Below are positions 37,421-54,332 of a DNA stretch of 64,000 nucleotides, piece after piece. The notes beneath the pieces were generated by a model. The model had not been told where the DNA came from, did not search any database, and saw nothing but the letters and a program-made list of their open reading frames with translations. Numbering within the stretch: position 1 is the first letter of the stretch; every line of letters begins with the position of its first letter. The position numbers and the translations under genes were made by a program. Origin of the DNA: Bacillus wiedmannii (GTDB taxonomy: Bacteria; Bacillota; Bacilli; Bacillales; Bacillaceae_G); contig NZ_LOBC01000104.1 of NCBI RefSeq assembly GCF_001583695.1, positions 124,001-188,000 on the forward strand, read 5' to 3'.

Positions 37421-38575
37421 CTACACCTCCACATCATACGGTTCATAATCTTTCCGAAGCGGATACCCTATCCAATCATCAGGCATTAAAATACGTGATA
37501 AATTCGGATGTCCCTTAAATACAATGCCGAGCAAATCATACGCTTCTCGCTCTGGCCAGTCCGCTCCTTTCCAAAGCGCTGCAACCGACTCTACTTCTGG
37601 TGCTTCCCTATCCAACTTCACCTTCACCGCTACTGACTGTTTCTTTCCATATGAAAATAAATGAACATACACTTCCATATGTGTCACAAAATCCGTCGCA
37701 TGTAGCTCTGACATATAATCAAAAGCAAGTCCCTCATGGAATCGCAGTAACTCCATTACTTCATAATATTTTGAGGGCTCCACCACAAGAGTTGGCACGT
37801 CTTTTGAAAGTTTATTAATGTAGGAATCTACTAACGTATCCTCTCCAATTTTCCCCTTAATAACTTCAACATACTGATTTAAATACGGCTGATTCACGGA
37901 TGGCTCTTCCTGCTTCGGCTCCTCTTCCGCTTTACCTTCAGCGCCCTTTGTTTTCGCCCTTGCTGCCGCTTTTGCCTTCGCTGCTGCAATTGCCTTCGCC
38001 TTTTCATCTCCCGATTTCCCATCACCTAGCGAGGCCTTCTGCTTCGCTAAAGCCGCTGCCTTTGCTACCGCCACGGCCTTCGCCTTCGCCTTCGCTTTGG
38101 CCCTTTCTTCTTCCGTTACTTCTTCGGTTCCTTCTCTTTTTTGCTTTGCTAACGCTGCCGCTTTTGCGGCTGCTGCTGCCTTCGCTTTCTCTTTTGCCTT
38201 TTCTTCTTCCGTTACCTCTTCGGTTCCTTCTCTTTTTTGCTTTGCTAATGCTGCCGCTTTTGCTTTCGCGGCTGCTGCTGCCTTCGCCTTCGCTTTTGCC
38301 TTTTCTTCTTCCGTTACCTCTTCTGTTCCTTCTCTTTTTTGCTTCGCTAACGCTGCCACTTTTGCTTTTGCGGCGGCGGCTGCTGCACGTCGTTTTACTT
38401 CTTCCACAGTCATACCATCACTTTTTGGTAGCGCTTTCTCTTTTTCTCGATTTTCTTCCTCAAGTTTACTTATTTCCGCATCATGTTTCGCAACGAGACG
38501 CTTTCTCGCCTCTTCTTTCGCATGCCTAGCCGCTTCTCTTTTCAAATCCTCTAGGTCTTTATTTGGATCACTCAT
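37421..38575 (-). CDS. nuoC: NADH dehydrogenase-like complex I subunit C with Ala/Lys/Glu-rich repeat extension
   Basis: 384 residues. The true NuoC (30 kDa) domain is only about residues 225-384 ([44 protein letters not shown]). Residues ~1-60 are charged and helical. Residues ~61-212 are Ala/Lys-rich with a 32-34 residue tandem unit beginning [14 protein letters not shown], starting at 78, 112 and 144, and degenerate from 178. The repeat should form a long positively charged helix outside the core complex. Repeat number may vary between strains. 4-bp overlap with nuoB. Confidence 0.95.
37940..38395. repeat. Tandem ~100-bp repeats inside nuoC
   Basis: DNA-level tandem repeat coding for the Ala/Lys/Glu unit of NuoC. 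Three good copies of 96-102 bp plus degenerate flanks. The opposite strand stays open over this region by codon bias alone. Confidence 0.85.
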
Positions 38576-39090
38576 TTATTCGTCACCTGCTTTCCCGTCT
38601 TTGCCTCGTAACGAATTTTTTCTTTCAATTTATTAATTCCATAAATTAAAGCAGCAGGATTGGGTGGGCAACCAGGAATATACACATCAACTGGTACAAT
38701 TTGATCCACACCTTTCACAACAGCGTATGAATTTACATATGGGCCACCTGCTGTCGCACAAGATCCCATTGCAATCACCCATTTTGGTTCAGGCATTTGA
38801 TCGTATAAACGCCGAACAATAGGAGCCATCTTCTTCGTTACTGTTCCCGACACAATCATAACGTCCGATTGCCTTGGCGATGTCCGAAAAAATGACCCAA
38901 ATCGATCTAAATCGTAATGTGATGAACCTACTCCCATCATTTCAATTGCACAGCATGCCAGTCCGAATGTCATCGGCCATAAAGAATTGCTTCGTGCCCA
39001 TCCTTTTAACTGCTCCAATGTAGAAAAAAAGATATTTCGTTCTAATTCCGCCCGCTCATTTGGATGTAATTCCTCAAAATTTATAACCAT
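38572..39090 (-). CDS. nuoB: NADH dehydrogenase-like complex I subunit B
   Basis: Carries the terminal 4Fe-4S cluster N2 that reduces quinone. 172 residues from [12 protein letters not shown]. The cluster ligands are visible in [19 protein letters not shown] and [16 protein letters not shown] precedes the ATG at 39090; an upstream frame from 39111 overlaps nuoA without a good site. Confidence 0.95.
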
Positions 39091-39449
39091 TGTAACACCT
39101 TCTTTTTCCAAGCATACGCTAATCCAACTAGCAACATTACAACAAAGATGAGCATTTCAATCAGTGCAAATAAACCGAGCTTGTCATATGCAACAGCCCA
39201 TGGATATAAAAATAAAGTTTCTACATCAAAGATGACAAACAATAAAGCAAAAATATAATAACGAGCATGAAACCGAATATTTGCATCATGAAAAGGCTCA
39301 ATCCCACTCTCATACGTCGTCGCTTTCGCTGCACTTGGTTTGTTTGGACGCAGCATCTTTCCTAATGTAAGAGCCACTACCGGCAGCAATATACCTAATA
39401 GCAAGAAAATCAAAACGATCATATAACTATTTTCATATACACTTGCCAT
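39081..39449 (-). CDS. nuoA: NADH dehydrogenase-like complex I subunit A
   Basis: First gene of the nuo operon. 122 residues, three membrane helices, with [20 protein letters not shown] (family YExG..P motif) and [25 protein letters not shown] precedes the ATG. Overlaps nuoB by 10 bp. Confidence 0.95.
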
Positions 39450-39559
39450 TGTGAAACCCTCCCCCCTGAATTAAGAACAAGTTCACTTAGTAAACAATAT
39501 GTCCTAGTTGCAGTAATTATTATTTTTAAATTTTTCTAAATAATGCAACTATTTTAATC

Positions 39560-39589
39560 ATTATAGCAAACTTCAAATTCCTATGTCGA
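39560..39589 (-). promoter_or_regulatory. nuo operon promoter
   Basis: Minus strand: TCGACA (plus 39584-39589), 18-bp spacer, perfect TATAAT (plus 39560-39565), about 110 bp before nuoA. The rest of the 289-bp gap to the divergent gene at 39739 is AT-rich with nothing else recognised. Confidence 0.6.
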
Positions 39590-39738
39590 TATATTGGGGA
39601 CCGAAACGAGAATTATTGAAATCTATTTTTACAACTCGCTAAACCTGTGTAAAATAAGTATAGAAATTATATATATGTTTCAAGAAACAATAAAAAATAA
39701 AAAGAGGAATTTATATGTATATACCGTGGGTGAGATAA

Positions 39739-42468
39739 ATGAAAAAACAAACACATGTAAGTATTCTTATAAGCATTATATTGTTATCTATAGCGATTCA
39801 TTACGTGGCAATGCCTTTTCTATATGAATACTCATTTCCTTTTCAAATATTAATTGGAATGAGTACCTTATTCATTGATATTATCGCTTGTAGTTATATA
39901 CTTTATTTTTCAAATAGGAAAGAAGGGTTACCTCGTTTATTTTGGACCATTTTATCTGTTGGAACCCTCTCTTATTTCATTGGTGATATGGTCGTTGCCT
40001 ATCAACGTTTAATTTTAAAGGACTACTATACATTCGTTGATCCGTCCGATTTTTTTTACTTACTTTTTTTAATTAGCTTTGCATTTGCCTTTCTATATGA
40101 AATCATCTATAACCGCGATTTATTAGAAAAGCTTTTTATGATATGTGATATTTGTATTATTGTTACAGCACAATTCACTTTAAGTTACTACTTACTTATT
40201 GAACGCACCATTCACGTTTCTTCAACATCCTATATCGACATATTTGTTCAACTTACCTATCCAATGGCCGATTTGCTCTTTCTTCTCATAGGAATCAATC
40301 TGTTATTCAAGCCATTATCCTTATTATCCAAAAAAGTTGGTGCGCTTCTTGGCAGTGCTTTAATTTTATATGCTACTACAGATGCGATTTATGCTTATAT
40401 CAAATACTTCACACCCGAGTATTCTATGTTTACAGTTACTCCTCTCTATCAAGTAACTTTAGTACTAGTGGCAATCGCCTGTATTCTGCATACAAAAGAA
40501 CCTGAAAGACAAGAGCAAGTACTATTAACACCTAAACTTGGGGAATCGATCAGATTGTCATTACCTTATATTTCTGTAGTAATGCTTATTGTTTTTATAC
40601 TAGTTGAATATGTTTTTGCACCTATTGTAGTAATCGGGCTTATAATAACTTTCTCCTTCGTTCTCATACGCCATAGTTTAGTTCGAAAACAAAATAAAAT
40701 ATTATTACTAGCCCAAATGCAATTCAACTCGGAACTCGAAAAACAAATTGAACTGCGTACAGAAGATTTAGTAGAACAAAAAAATGAACTATATCATAAC
40801 CAACAGATGTTTAAATCTTTATATGAGCATCATCCAGATCCAATCTTCACCTTAGATTTGTACGGTAATTTTCTCAAAGTGAATAACGCTGGTACTACTT
40901 TGCTCGGTTATCAAACGAATGAATTATTAAATCAACCTTACTATTCACTTATGTATGAAGAAGATTTGGAAGAAATCATTAGTGCCTTTCATCGGGTAAA
41001 AAAGGGGAAATCTATTTCTTTAGAAGTACGGGCATATCATAAAAATAGGGATATTTACTACTTGCATGTTACAGCAGTTCCTATCTTTTTAAAGGATCAT
41101 ATTTCTGGTGTTTATTTAATGATTAAAGATATTACGGAAAGCAAACAACAACAAGAACAAATTAATTTTCTAGCATATCATGATACTTTAACAGAGCTTG
41201 CAAATCGCCGTGCATTTCATCAATATGTAGAACAAGCAATTGCTCGATCCGAAATATCAAAAAGGCCTTTTGCTGTTATGTTTCTCGACCTAGACCGCTT
41301 TAAGGTTATTAATGATACCCTCGGTCATAGGGTAGGAGACCTTCTATTAATTGCCGTAGCAAAAAGACTAGAAAGACTATCGACACCAAATATGAAGCTC
41401 GCCCGGCTAGCTGGGGATGAGTTCACAATCCTTATCGAAAATTATAAAAAAAGACCCGATGTAAAAAAAATGGCTGATACGATTGTAGCAGCCATGAACG
41501 AACCATTCGAAATTGAAAGTCAACATTTACAAATCTCACCGAGCATCGGGATTGCAATATATCCTGAAGCAGGTGAAGATCCATTGTCCATTTTACAGCA
41601 TGCTGATATGGCCATGTACGAAGCAAAAAATAAAGGGAAAAATGGTAGCTCTCTGTACACGAAAGAATTGTATAAAAAAATGGAACGAAAAGCTCGAATT
41701 GAAAAAGATTTACCACTCGCTTTAGTAAACGAAGAGTTTTATCTCGTCTATCAACCACAAATTGATATTACGACGAAAAAGATTATTGGTGCTGAATCAT
41801 TAATACGCTGGAAACACCCACTCCTAGGTGACATTCCGCCATGTGAGTTCATTCCAATTGTAGAAGAGACGCCTCAAGTCATTCCACTCGGTCATTGGGT
41901 ATTAAAAGAATCTTGTCGCCAGTTAAAAATATGGCATACTTTCGGCTACACAGATTTAAAAATAAGTGTGAACTTATCTGCAAAAGAGTTCCAGCAAGAT
42001 CATTTAATCGAGAACATTTCACAAATACTAACAGACATTAAAGTCGATCCAAAGCATGTAACACTTGAGTTAACAGAACGAATTGCAATGATCAACGAAA
42101 AAGAAACATTATCAAGACTAAAACAATTAAAGGAATATGGTATTCAAACGTCCATTGATGACTTCGGTACCGGCTATTCTTCTCTCGCTTATTTATCAAT
42201 TTTCCCTATAGATACATTAAAAGTACCGAGAGAATTTACACAACTAGCCGATCATCGGCCTGAGGAACGAGCTATTGTTTCCACTATCCTTTCCCTTGCA
42301 AATACTTTAAACCTTTCTGTCGTTGCTGAAGGAATTGAAACAGAAAAACAACTTAAGTTTCTACAAAAGAACAACTGTAAATATATGCAAGGCTACTATT
42401 TCAGTAAACCACTTACTAGTCATCAATTTATAAAATTTCTACAAAAAACACCCAGTATGAACCAATAG
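39739..42468 (+). CDS. Membrane PAS-GGDEF-EAL cyclic-di-GMP protein
   Basis: 909 residues. About nine to ten membrane helices at 1-312, a short coiled segment (~325-352), PAS (~355-470), GGDEF (~475-640) and EAL (~655-900). The GGDEF site reads LAGDEF, with FLDLDRFKVINDTLGH intact. In EAL the motif reads ESLIRW, with NLSAKEF, LELTERIA, DDFGTGYSSL, LKVPREF and VVAEGIET; most metal-binding residues remain but several deviate from consensus. It may act as a synthase, a phosphodiesterase or both; sequence alone does not decide. Start ATG follows GTGGGTGAGATAA, a weak ribosome site. Divergent from nuo. Confidence 0.9.
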   Translation: MKKQTHVSILISIILLSIAIHYVAMPFLYEYSFPFQILIGMSTLFIDIIACSYILYFSNRKEGLPRLFWTILSVGTLSYFIGDMVVAYQRLILKDYYTFVDPSDFFYLLFLISFAFAFLYEIIYNRDLLEKLFMICDICIIVTAQFTLSYYLLIERTIHVSSTSYIDIFVQLTYPMADLLFLLIGINLLFKPLSLLSKKVGALLGSALILYATTDAIYAYIKYFTPEYSMFTVTPLYQVTLVLVAIACILHTKEPERQEQVLLTPKLGESIRLSLPYISVVMLIVFILVEYVFAPIVVIGLIITFSFVLIRHSLVRKQNKILLLAQMQFNSELEKQIELRTEDLVEQKNELYHNQQMFKSLYEHHPDPIFTLDLYGNFLKVNNAGTTLLGYQTNELLNQPYYSLMYEEDLEEIISAFHRVKKGKSISLEVRAYHKNRDIYYLHVTAVPIFLKDHISGVYLMIKDITESKQQQEQINFLAYHDTLTELANRRAFHQYVEQAIARSEISKRPFAVMFLDLDRFKVINDTLGHRVGDLLLIAVAKRLERLSTPNMKLARLAGDEFTILIENYKKRPDVKKMADTIVAAMNEPFEIESQHLQISPSIGIAIYPEAGEDPLSILQHADMAMYEAKNKGKNGSSLYTKELYKKMERKARIEKDLPLALVNEEFYLVYQPQIDITTKKIIGAESLIRWKHPLLGDIPPCEFIPIVEETPQVIPLGHWVLKESCRQLKIWHTFGYTDLKISVNLSAKEFQQDHLIENISQILTDIKVDPKHVTLELTERIAMINEKETLSRLKQLKEYGIQTSIDDFGTGYSSLAYLSIFPIDTLKVPREFTQLADHRPEERAIVSTILSLANTLNLSVVAEGIETEKQLKFLQKNNCKYMQGYYFSKPLTSHQFIKFLQKTPSMNQ

Positions 42469-42486
42469 CTCATACTGGGTGTTTTT
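42444..42486. terminator. Bidirectional terminator
   Basis: 17-bp stem AAAAACACCCAGTATGA / TCATACTGGGTGTTTTT between the convergent c-di-GMP gene and DUF975 gene. Confidence 0.92.
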
Positions 42487-43138
42487 ATAGTGTCGGAATT
42501 GTTTTCTCGTAATACTCCTCTGCAATTTCTTCATAAAAAGCTGCTGACGTCGTATAAAAATATGGAATTAGCCATAGGAATCCAATCCCGAGCGTAATAC
42601 AACTTAATATAAACCAACCAATAAAGCTTAAACATAAAATGAAATACTCCATCTTATGTCCATCCATCATACGACGGCTTTCTGTAATAGCTTGATTTAT
42701 GGAATACTCAGGATGATCATTTATTATAAAGTACGTCATCGCATAAGAAAATGATTTAATAATGCCTGGAATAATAAATAGTAAAAACCATAAGAAAATA
42801 TAAATGTTCACTACTATATATAATAAAAATGACTTTATAAACTTACTTACTTCTGTAAACCATCTGAATATATGCCCAATACGTGCTTCCTTTTCACGAA
42901 TGATATGTAGCGCTAAATGATAACCACCTAGCGTTAATGGACCTACCATCAATATTGTAATAACGTCTACTGAAAGTGAGTTATTTACTTCTTTCCAATC
43001 CCAAAATTGAGAGAAAATGAAATCAATACTAAAGCTAAAAGCTAAAATAAGAATCGAAATCAGTAATGTTGCCCCGACAGCTAATCCCCATTTCCCTTCT
43101 AATGAATCTAACGCTTCTCCTTTTAAATCACTAATCAT
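42485..43138 (-). CDS. DUF975 family membrane protein
   Basis: 217 residues, five to six membrane helices, starting with the family opening ISDLKGEALDSLEGKWGLAVG. Ends with AFYEEIAEEYYEKTIPTL. Paralogue of the next gene (shared SYAMTYFI, SFIGWFILSCITLGIGFLWL). Function unknown in the family. Confidence 0.85.
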   Translation of the reverse strand: MISDLKGEALDSLEGKWGLAVGATLLISILILAFSFSIDFIFSQFWDWKEVNNSLSVDVITILMVGPLTLGGYHLALHIIREKEARIGHIFRWFTEVSKFIKSFLLYIVVNIYIFLWFLLFIIPGIIKSFSYAMTYFIINDHPEYSINQAITESRRMMDGHKMEYFILCLSFIGWFILSCITLGIGFLWLIPYFYTTSAAFYEEIAEEYYEKTIPTL

Positions 43139-43185
43139 ATTGTTCCTCCTATACGTAATAACTCTATTAGTATAGCATGTTCCTA

Positions 43186-43968
43186 CTACAATTCGTCTTT
43201 TGAAAGATAACGATAAAAATGCGCTGTCGTTGTACTCATATACGGGCTAAGCCAAAGAAAACCAATTCCAAGTGTAAGAATTGCTAAAATACCCCATCCT
43301 ATAAAACTAAGCCATAAAAGAAACAAATCTAACTTATGTCCCTTCATAAGATGCTTACTTTCTTTCATTGCTCGTGACACACTATACTCTGGATTTTCAA
43401 TCATTACATAGTACGTCATCGCATAAGAAAAATACATCACAATCATAACAACGATTGAAATAGCTAATAGTACAAAGAAAGCGATAGTAAACGACGTATT
43501 TCCTTCTTCACCGAAAAATGCGAATAAGGCTACTAGCAACATTGGAATCCATGTACCTGTATATAATAAAATCGCAAGCATTGCCCACATCGTTTTCATC
43601 ATTCTTTTAAAGCCACGAAATCCTTCGAATAAGTGATCTACTTTAGCACCTTCTCGTTTACTAATCTGTAAAAATACATTTGTATAACCGTATGATGTAA
43701 TTCCATACGATGCGTTACTCAAAATTATTATGATGCAATAAAAAATACCAAATGTAATACCTGCTCCGATTGACATCGTTTCCTCTTCAACTGATCCAGT
43801 TAAGCTAACAACTAAGAAAAATATAATAATTCCTGGAATTAACATTATAAGCATTGCAGCCATTGAAACAACATAACTTAAAATAAAATATAAAATCGTT
43901 GATCCAACACCTAGCCCCCATTTTCCCTTTAAAGAGTGCAACGCTTCTCGTTTCATTTCACCGATCAT
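43186..43968 (-). CDS. DUF975 family membrane protein, paralogue
   Basis: 260 residues, six membrane helices, opening MIGEMKREALHSLKGKWGLGVG. Aligns with the 42485-43138 product over its length, including SYAMTYYVMIENPEYSVSRAMKESK and SFIGWGILAILTLGIGFLWL. Only 47 bp separate the two, so this looks like a tandem duplication expressed as one operon. Confidence 0.85.
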   Translation of the reverse strand: MIGEMKREALHSLKGKWGLGVGSTILYFILSYVVSMAAMLIMLIPGIIIFFLVVSLTGSVEEETMSIGAGITFGIFYCIIIILSNASYGITSYGYTNVFLQISKREGAKVDHLFEGFRGFKRMMKTMWAMLAILLYTGTWIPMLLVALFAFFGEEGNTSFTIAFFVLLAISIVVMIVMYFSYAMTYYVMIENPEYSVSRAMKESKHLMKGHKLDLFLLWLSFIGWGILAILTLGIGFLWLSPYMSTTTAHFYRYLSKDEL

Positions 43969-44063
43969 TTATTCATCCCCTTTATAAATTGTTGTACATT
44001 CTCTACTTATACAAGCATCAATATAAGTATACCATTTTTGTAAAATTATCCATGAACTACACA

Positions 44064-44098
44064 AAAAAATCCGTAAAGGCAAAGCCTTTACGGATTTT

Positions 44099-44100
<2 letters not shown>
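44064..44100. terminator. atp operon terminator
   Basis: Perfect 17-bp stem AAAAAATCCGTAAAGGC / GCCTTTACGGATTTTTT with a 3-nt loop, at the atpC stop. T-runs on both strands. Confidence 0.95.
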
Positions 44101-44512
<412 letters not shown>

Positions 44513-44520
44513 CTAAGGCC

Positions 44521-46914
<2,394 letters not shown>

Positions 46915-46998
46915 TCACCACCTTTTTTCCAGAAGTTGGCACGATTAGTAAGAATCCTCTTCCTAATCTACGTTGCAAGATATTCTTGCTCATGATTG

Positions 46999-47032
46999 AA
47001 GGAAAAGAATAGGTGCACCTACTCTTTTCCTT
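46999..47032. repeat. 34-bp near-perfect inverted repeat in the atpA-atpG spacer
   Basis: AAGGAAAAGAATAGGTG and CACCTACTCTTTTCCTT pair at 16 of 17 positions with no loop. No U-tract follows on the transcribed strand, so it is not a standard terminator. The 205-bp spacer also holds ATCTCAA/TTGAGAT at 47049-47065. May be an RNA processing or stability element within the atp mRNA. Confidence 0.75.
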
Positions 47033-47113
47033 TACATAATCGTCAGCAATCTCAAATCTTGAGATGCCTTTTATATGATCTAGCTAAGCCACAATCGGCT
47101 TCACTTTTATTTA

Positions 47114-49685
<2,572 letters not shown>

Positions 49686-49808
49686 TCACTCCCTTCAAAA
49701 TATCTAAATTGATCATATGAAAAAAAAAGACATACGTTTCGTTCATAAAGCAATGGCGAAGAAAGTTCGGAAAAACACTCTTCGCCATCTATGTAAGGGG
49801 AGTCTCCC

Positions 49809-50027
<219 letters not shown>

Positions 50028-50083
50028 TTAATTTGTCCTCCTTTGTATTATAAAAAAATAAATTTTTTCTTACTTAAATTATA

Positions 50084-51202
<1,119 letters not shown>

Positions 51203-51206
<4 letters not shown>

Positions 51207-51427
51207 TGCTCTCCCGAATAGTAATGTCGAATGAGTCGAATCATTGCGTATATCCCTGTTCCTAATCCGAGTAATAACCCTATAATAAGAAACAATGGAA
51301 ACGTTCCAACCTTACTATCAATCCACTGCCCACCAAAGATTCCAATAAGAATAGAACCGACTAACTGAGCAAGAATACCTGACATTAAAGCATAAGCTTT
51401 TATATGGCTGCGATCGTTTTTTTGCAA
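51203..51427 (-). CDS. atpZ: AtpZ/AtpI family protein
   Basis: 74 residues with two membrane helices; GGQWIDSKVGTFPLFLIIGL is the family signature. AtpZ with AtpI is linked to Mg2+/Ca2+ transport in alkaliphilic Bacillus. Start is TTG (LQKNDRSHIKAY) with GGAGG 9 nt upstream; a longer ATG frame from 51457 would overlap the ribosome site. Confidence 0.82.
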
Positions 51428-51581
51428 GGATTCATCCCTCCAATATGTAACCCTCATTCACGATGTGTTAATAATAACTCATTTTTTTGCATAAATCCTA
51501 TACAAAATAAAAAGTTTACATTTTCGTCACGGAATAGATGTATTTTTGTCACTGAAAGCCCTACCATCTATCCCCGTTGTT

Positions 51582-51610
51582 AGCATACAATAGGGTATTA
51601 ACAGTGTCAA
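51582..51610 (-). promoter_or_regulatory. atp operon promoter
   Basis: Minus strand: perfect -35 TTGACA (plus 51605-51610), 17-bp spacer, -10 TATGCT (plus 51582-51587). Confidence 0.8.
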
Positions 51611-51905
51611 CGAGAAATCGTAAAAAATCAAAAAATTTGAGTATCAGGTATTTCCTCCCAAAAATGAAAACGTTACCCTTCTAAATACTGGTTATAGATA
51701 TGCAATTTCTAACAGTTTTCTATTTATAATAGAAGATAATGTTCACAAGTTTGTCACTATTATATTTTTAAAATATAACGCTCCCCTTCCATATATAGTG
51801 TTTGCTAGACGTAAGACTTCTATATTATATGTGGTGTGTATACAACTTATGTTGTATATAGCCTGTATATTTATCTCCCTCCCCTACTTACTCGGAACAA
51901 AAAAA

Positions 51906-51928
51906 ACGAGAGGGGAATCCCCTCTCGT
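51906..51928 (-). terminator. upp terminator
   Basis: ACGAGAGGGG / CCCCTCTCGT with a 3-nt loop, followed by TTTTTTT on the minus strand. Confidence 0.95.
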
Positions 51929-51936
51929 CAGTTGTC

Positions 51937-52566
51937 TTACTTCGTTCCGAATAAACGGTCACCAGCATCACCAAGACCTGGTACTACATATCCGTGGTCA
52001 TTTAATTTCTCATCTAATGCTGCTACATAAATATCAACATCAGGATGTTCTTCTTGTACTACTTTTACTCCTTCTGGAGCTGCAACGATACACATTAATT
52101 TAATTTGTTTTGCACCGCGCTTTTTCAGAGAATTAATTGCTTCAGCTGCAGAACCACCTGTTGCTAGCATCGGATCTAGTACGATAAAGTCACGTTCTTC
52201 TACATCCGTTGGAAGTTTCACATAGTATTCTACCGGTTGCAACGTTTTAGGGTCACGGTATAAACCAACGTGTCCTACTTTTGCTGCTGGAATTAATTTC
52301 AGAATTCCATCAACCATTCCTAAACCTGCACGTAAAATCGGAATTAAACCAAGCTTTTTACCAGCGATCACTTTTGTTGTCGCTTTGCTTACAGGTGTTT
52401 CAATTTCAATGTCTTTAAGTGGAAGATCGCGAGTAATTTCGAAAGCCATTAAACTTGCTACTTCGTCCACTAATTCACGAAAATCTTTCGTACCTGTATT
52501 CTTATCGCGAATATATGTAATCTTATGTTGAATTAACGGGTGATCAAATACATACAGTTTTCCCAT
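51937..52566 (-). CDS. upp: Uracil phosphoribosyltransferase
   Basis: Salvages uracil to UMP using PRPP. 209 residues, normal. PRPP motif [12 protein letters not shown] and the uracil-binding C-terminal segment [17 protein letters not shown] are intact. Adjacent to glyA as in B. subtilis. Confidence 0.97.
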   Translation of the reverse strand: MGKLYVFDHPLIQHKITYIRDKNTGTKDFRELVDEVASLMAFEITRDLPLKDIEIETPVSKATTKVIAGKKLGLIPILRAGLGMVDGILKLIPAAKVGHVGLYRDPKTLQPVEYYVKLPTDVEERDFIVLDPMLATGGSAAEAINSLKKRGAKQIKLMCIVAAPEGVKVVQEEHPDVDIYVAALDEKLNDHGYVVPGLGDAGDRLFGTK

Positions 52567-52796
52567 GTGAATCTCTCCTTTAGATGATATTCATGCGTTT
52601 GCACGCTTTTTTACACTATTTACGATTGTAAAGAAAACGCTACTAATATTCAAGGGCAAATTTGGCAAAATCATGATTTTACGATGAATCTATCTAGTAT
52701 CTTTACCAATTATGGGAGCTGTATCCTTCATTATATCGCCAAAATTTATTCATCATTTGTATACATACTTAAAGAACAATATATGTCCAAAAAAAA

Positions 52797-52824
52797 ACTG
52801 CCAAAACAATTACGTCTCAGCAGT
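52797..52824 (-). terminator. glyA terminator
   Basis: ACTG-CTGAGAC / GTTTTGG-CAGT stem with G-U pairs, followed by TTTTTTTTT on the minus strand. Confidence 0.75.
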
Positions 52825-52837
52825 CTTCTTTAATCTA

Positions 52838-54079
52838 TTATAGGTCTGTGTACATTGGAAATTTGCTCGTTAACGCTTCTACACGCTTACTTGCTTCTTC
52901 TAATGCAGCTTCATTTTCATGATTTTTTAATGTGTAAGCAATAAGTGACGCAATTTCATCCATTTCTTCTAAACCGAAACCACGAGATGTTACAGCTGCC
53001 GTACCGATACGTACACCGCTTGTTACAAATGGGCTTGCTGTTTCAAATGGAATTGTATTTTTGTTCACTGTAATACCAACTTCATCTAATACGTGCTCTG
53101 CTACTTTACCTGTGATTTCTAAGTTACGAACATCAATCAGGATTAAATGATTGTCTGTTCCACCAGAAACAAGTGTAAGTCCTTCTTTTTGAAGACCTTC
53201 AGCTAAGCGGTTCGCATTATTAATGATATTTTGTGCATATGTTTTAAAATCATCTTGTAGCGTCTCACCAAATGCAACAGCTTTTGCGGCAATTACGTGC
53301 ATAAGTGGACCACCTTGAATACCAGGGAAGATTGATTTATCAATTTGTTTTGCAAATTGCTCTTCACATAAAATCATACCACCACGTGGACCACGTAATG
53401 TTTTATGTGTTGTCGTTGTAACGAAATGTGCGTGTGGTACTGGGTTTGGATGTAAACCAGCAGCTACTAAACCAGCGATATGTGCCATATCAACCATAAA
53501 GTATGCACCCACTTCATCTGCAATCTCACGGAATCGTTTGAAATCGATAACACGAGGATATGCACTTGCACCTGCAACGATTAATTTTGGTTTATGTTCT
53601 TTCGCTTTTGCTAATACATCATCGTAATTAATACGGTGAGATTCAGCATCCACGCCATATTCTACGAAATTATATTGTACTCCACTGAAGTTAACAGGGC
53701 TTCCGTGTGTTAAGTGACCACCATGAGATAAATTCATACCAAGTACTGTATCGCCTTGCTCTAAAATCGTAAAGTATACTGCCATGTTCGCTTGTGCACC
53801 AGAATGTGGTTGAACATTTACATGCTCTGCACCAAAAATTTCTTTCGCGCGATCACGTGCGATATCTTCCACTACGTCTACGTGCTCACAGCCACCATAG
53901 TAGCGTTTTCCAGGATATCCTTCAGCATACTTATTCGTTAAAACAGAACCTTGCGCCTCCATTACTGCTTCACTTACGAAGTTTTCCGAAGCAATTAACT
54001 CAATCTTTGAACGCTGTCTTCCTAGTTCTGCCTCAATTGCAGCAAATACCTTTTCATCTTGACGTTTTAAATGATCCAC
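52838..54079 (-). CDS. glyA: Serine hydroxymethyltransferase
   Basis: PLP enzyme interconverting serine and glycine with tetrahydrofolate. 413 residues. The PLP lysine lies in [25 protein letters not shown] and [14 protein letters not shown] are also present. Start GTG at 54079 (GGGGG at 6 nt) preferred over the TTG one codon upstream. Confidence 0.97.
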   Translation of the reverse strand: MDHLKRQDEKVFAAIEAELGRQRSKIELIASENFVSEAVMEAQGSVLTNKYAEGYPGKRYYGGCEHVDVVEDIARDRAKEIFGAEHVNVQPHSGAQANMAVYFTILEQGDTVLGMNLSHGGHLTHGSPVNFSGVQYNFVEYGVDAESHRINYDDVLAKAKEHKPKLIVAGASAYPRVIDFKRFREIADEVGAYFMVDMAHIAGLVAAGLHPNPVPHAHFVTTTTHKTLRGPRGGMILCEEQFAKQIDKSIFPGIQGGPLMHVIAAKAVAFGETLQDDFKTYAQNIINNANRLAEGLQKEGLTLVSGGTDNHLILIDVRNLEITGKVAEHVLDEVGITVNKNTIPFETASPFVTSGVRIGTAAVTSRGFGLEEMDEIASLIAYTLKNHENEAALEEASKRVEALTSKFPMYTDL

Positions 54080-54228
54080 CAAAATCCCCCTTTTCTGAAC
54101 GAATTACATCGATTCCCAATAGTTTTTTCTCATTTATTCAGAAAAAACGAAAATTCAGGTTGTAATTCTTTCGAACCTTCATGTTTTCAACTACATTCTA
54201 ACATGACTTTCTATATCATAAAAGAAAA

Positions 54229-54251
54229 AAAAGACCGAAAATCGGTCTTTT
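54229..54251. terminator. ywlG terminator
   Basis: AAAAGACCGA / TCGGTCTTTT with a 3-nt loop; A and T runs on both sides. Confidence 0.9.
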
Positions 54252-54332
54252 CTTTCTTCTATTATAAAGTCAGACTACATACCTTTTATCTCTCGATATA
54301 AAGCTATTATGCGACTTTATAATTTTTCATGT

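Larger units (their letters stand above)
51428..51936. other. Intergenic region upstream of the atp operon
   Basis: 509 bp. Holds the atp promoter (51582-51610), a ~150-nt leader with GGATAGATG/CATCTATTCC arms (around 51534-51573), and the upp terminator. No supported ORF. Confidence 0.55.

Noticed and set aside
37940-38395. Possible CRISPR array because of regular ~100-bp repeats
   Set aside because: Repeats are in frame, code for the NuoC extension, and have no unique spacers.
37900-38636. Long open frames on the plus strand opposite nuoC and nuoB
   Set aside because: They arise from the Ala/Lys codon bias of the NuoC repeat; products are Leu/Phe/Ala low complexity, with no ribosome site.
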